From NCBI RefSeq assembly GCF_029714405.1, contig NZ_CP121650.1, positions 3,291,001 through 3,355,000 of the forward strand: a DNA stretch of 64,000 nt, written 5' to 3'. Positions 62,801-64,000 of this stretch are shown piece after piece; position 1 is the stretch's first letter; each line of letters starts with the position of its first letter. A program made the translations under genes and the position numbers. The notes beneath the pieces were generated by a model. That model made no database searches, was not told where the DNA came from, and worked only from the letters and a program-made list of their open reading frames with translations. Source of the stretch: Bradyrhizobium sp. CB82. GTDB taxonomy: Bacteria > Pseudomonadota > Alphaproteobacteria > Rhizobiales > Xanthobacteraceae.

Positions 62801-64000
62801 ATGTCCGGTATCGTTCTCTCTGCGTCGGTTCGCCAGAACCTGCTTTCTCTCCAGTCCACCGCCGACCTCCTCGCCACCACCCAGTCCCGTCTGTCGACCG
62901 GCAAGAAGGTGAACACGGCGCTCGACAATCCGACCAACTTCTTCACCGCCCAGTCGCTCGACAACCGCGCCAGCGACATCAACAATTTGCTCGATGGCAT
63001 TGCCAACGGTGTGCAGGTGCTCCAGGCCGCCAACACCGGCATCACTTCGCTGTCGAAGCTGCTGGACTCCGCGAAGTCGATCGCCAACCAGGCGCTCCAG
63101 ACCACGGTCGGTTATTCGACCAAGTCGAACGTCTCGACCACGATTGCGGGCGCGACGGCCTCCGACCTGCGCGGCACAACGACCTACTCCAGCACGAGCG
63201 CACTGACCAACGTGCTGTTCTCGGGCGCTGCGGGCGGTGCAACGGCCGCGACCGGCAGCACCACGCTGGGGGGCACCGTGAGCACCTTTACCGCCGTCAC
63301 TGCCGTCAACGACACGTCGGCTGCTGCAATCACGACCGCCACCAAGCTGTTTGACGCGGCCACCGGCTTGACCACTGGTGCCAACACCAAGTTCACCGAC
63401 GGTACCAGCTTCACCGTCAACGGTCATACGATCACGATCTCGGCGACCGCGGTTCCCGCGGCTGCATCCGCGCCAGCTGGCTATGGCGTCACCGGCAACA
63501 TCGCCACGGACGGCAATGGCAACTCGATCGTCTACACGGGCACGAGCGCGACCTCTTCGACCGCAACCGTCGGTGACCTCCTGAATGCGATCGACGTCGC
63601 CAGCGGCGCCCAGAATGCGGTCGTCGCCTCGGGTTCGGCTACCCTGAGCACGCCGACCGGCAACACTGCGGCGGCGATCACCGCCGGCAAGATCACCTTC
63701 ACGACCTCGACCGGCGGCGATCTCAACATCACCGGCAAGGCCGACATCCTGAAGGCCCTGGGTCTGACCACCGCAACCGGCTCGGGCAATGCCACGGTCT
63801 CGGCGGCTCGCACCACCAGCTCGGGCTCGCTCGGCACGCTGATCTCCGATGGGTCCACGCTGAACGTCAACGGCAAGACCGTTACGTTCAAGAACGCGGT
63901 GGTGCCTGCCGCCGCCAACGTTCCGACCGGCTCCAGCATTGCCGGCACGGGCAGCAACGTCGTGACTGACGGCAACGGCAATTCGACGGTGTATCTGCAG
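62801..64000 (+). CDS. fliC: Flagellin, N-terminal 400 residues (cut by window end)
   Basis: An open frame of 400 codons without a stop. ATG at 62801 has AAAGG seven bases upstream. The N-terminal flagellin domain is VLSASVRQNLLSLQSTADLL, QSRLSTGKKVNTALDNPTNF, LDGIANGVQVLQAANTGITS. From about residue 125 it becomes Thr/Ala/Ser/Gly-rich with at least two related modules roughly 150 residues apart (TSFTVNGHTITISATAVPAA near 203 and STLNVNGKTVTFKNAVVPAA near 353, each followed by TDGNGNS). The length already exceeds short lateral flagellins, indicating the large 'thick filament' type of Bradyrhizobium. Confidence 0.93.
   Translation, partial: MSGIVLSASVRQNLLSLQSTADLLATTQSRLSTGKKVNTALDNPTNFFTAQSLDNRASDINNLLDGIANGVQVLQAANTGITSLSKLLDSAKSIANQALQTTVGYSTKSNVSTTIAGATASDLRGTTTYSSTSALTNVLFSGAAGGATAATGSTTLGGTVSTFTAVTAVNDTSAAAITTATKLFDAATGLTTGANTKFTDGTSFTVNGHTITISATAVPAAASAPAGYGVTGNIATDGNGNSIVYTGTSATSSTATVGDLLNAIDVASGAQNAVVASGSATLSTPTGNTAAAITAGKITFTTSTGGDLNITGKADILKALGLTTATGSGNATVSAARTTSSGSLGTLISDGSTLNVNGKTVTFKNAVVPAAANVPTGSSIAGTGSNVVTDGNGNSTVYLQ

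Overview
The window looks like a chromosomal segment of a Bradyrhizobium-type alphaproteobacterium (order Rhizobiales/Hyphomicrobiales). The evidence is the GC-rich codon usage with very long antisense reading frames, a giant growth-pole-ring-type coiled-coil protein, FlbT beside a long flagellin, a DUF3311/MctP pair followed by a sensor and regulator, and at least four copies of a 'GCGCGATGA...TCATCGCGC' palindromic intergenic repeat. No tRNA, rRNA, CRISPR array or intact insertion sequence is visible.

Layout. 1-7.8 kb: 3' end of a glycosyltransferase, a threonine/serine dehydratase, two broken genes (a caspase-like protease with a frameshift and an in-frame stop; a small ADP-ribosylation/crystallin-J1-like gene with a frameshift), an Ala/Glu-rich protein, and an MFS transporter convergent with a dipeptide epimerase. 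7.9-10.7 kb: mlaEFD lipid-transport operon, with a STAS domain fused to MlaE. 10.9-17.0 kb: DUF3311-mctP, then a hybrid histidine kinase with a transporter-like sensor half and a LuxR-type regulator. 17.0-22.7 kb: a 1889-residue membrane-anchored coiled-coil protein built from 11-, 22- and 44-residue repeats. 23-28 kb: Hpt protein, ferredoxin, thioesterase, ferredoxin-NADP reductase, two secreted proteins and a doubly frameshifted AraC regulator. 28.6-30.1 kb: CYTH-CHAD protein.

30.1-36.7 kb is a one-directional D-glucarate/galactarate operon (LysR, kdgD, gudD, alpha-ketoglutarate-semialdehyde dehydrogenase, garD). It converts both aldarates through 5-dehydro-4-deoxyglucarate to alpha-ketoglutarate. 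Its expected transporter survives upstream only as a C-terminal gudP remnant fused to a DUF1800 remnant. 37.3-50.5 kb is a mixed region: secreted SGNH hydrolase, UPF0104 membrane protein, DUF892 stress protein, efflux pump, small membrane proteins, a MocR regulator with a well-formed promoter and direct-repeat operator, a SixA-UspA-membrane-protein group, an FAD oxidoreductase and an exported MsrB.

50.6-64 kb is flagellar: a sigma-54-like promoter, flgE, flgK, flgL, then four tightly packed genes (glycosyltransferase, fold-type-I PLP enzyme, ATP-grasp ligase, PLP decarboxylase), a strong hairpin, convergent flbT, and the start of a long flagellin cut by the window edge. The four-gene set inside the flagellar locus is the best candidate for an undescribed system, perhaps a flagellin- or surface-modification or small-molecule pathway. 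FlgE, FlgL and the flagellin also share an inserted surface module.

Several genes are interrupted by small indels. They could be real pseudogenes or errors in a draft assembly; sequence alone cannot decide.
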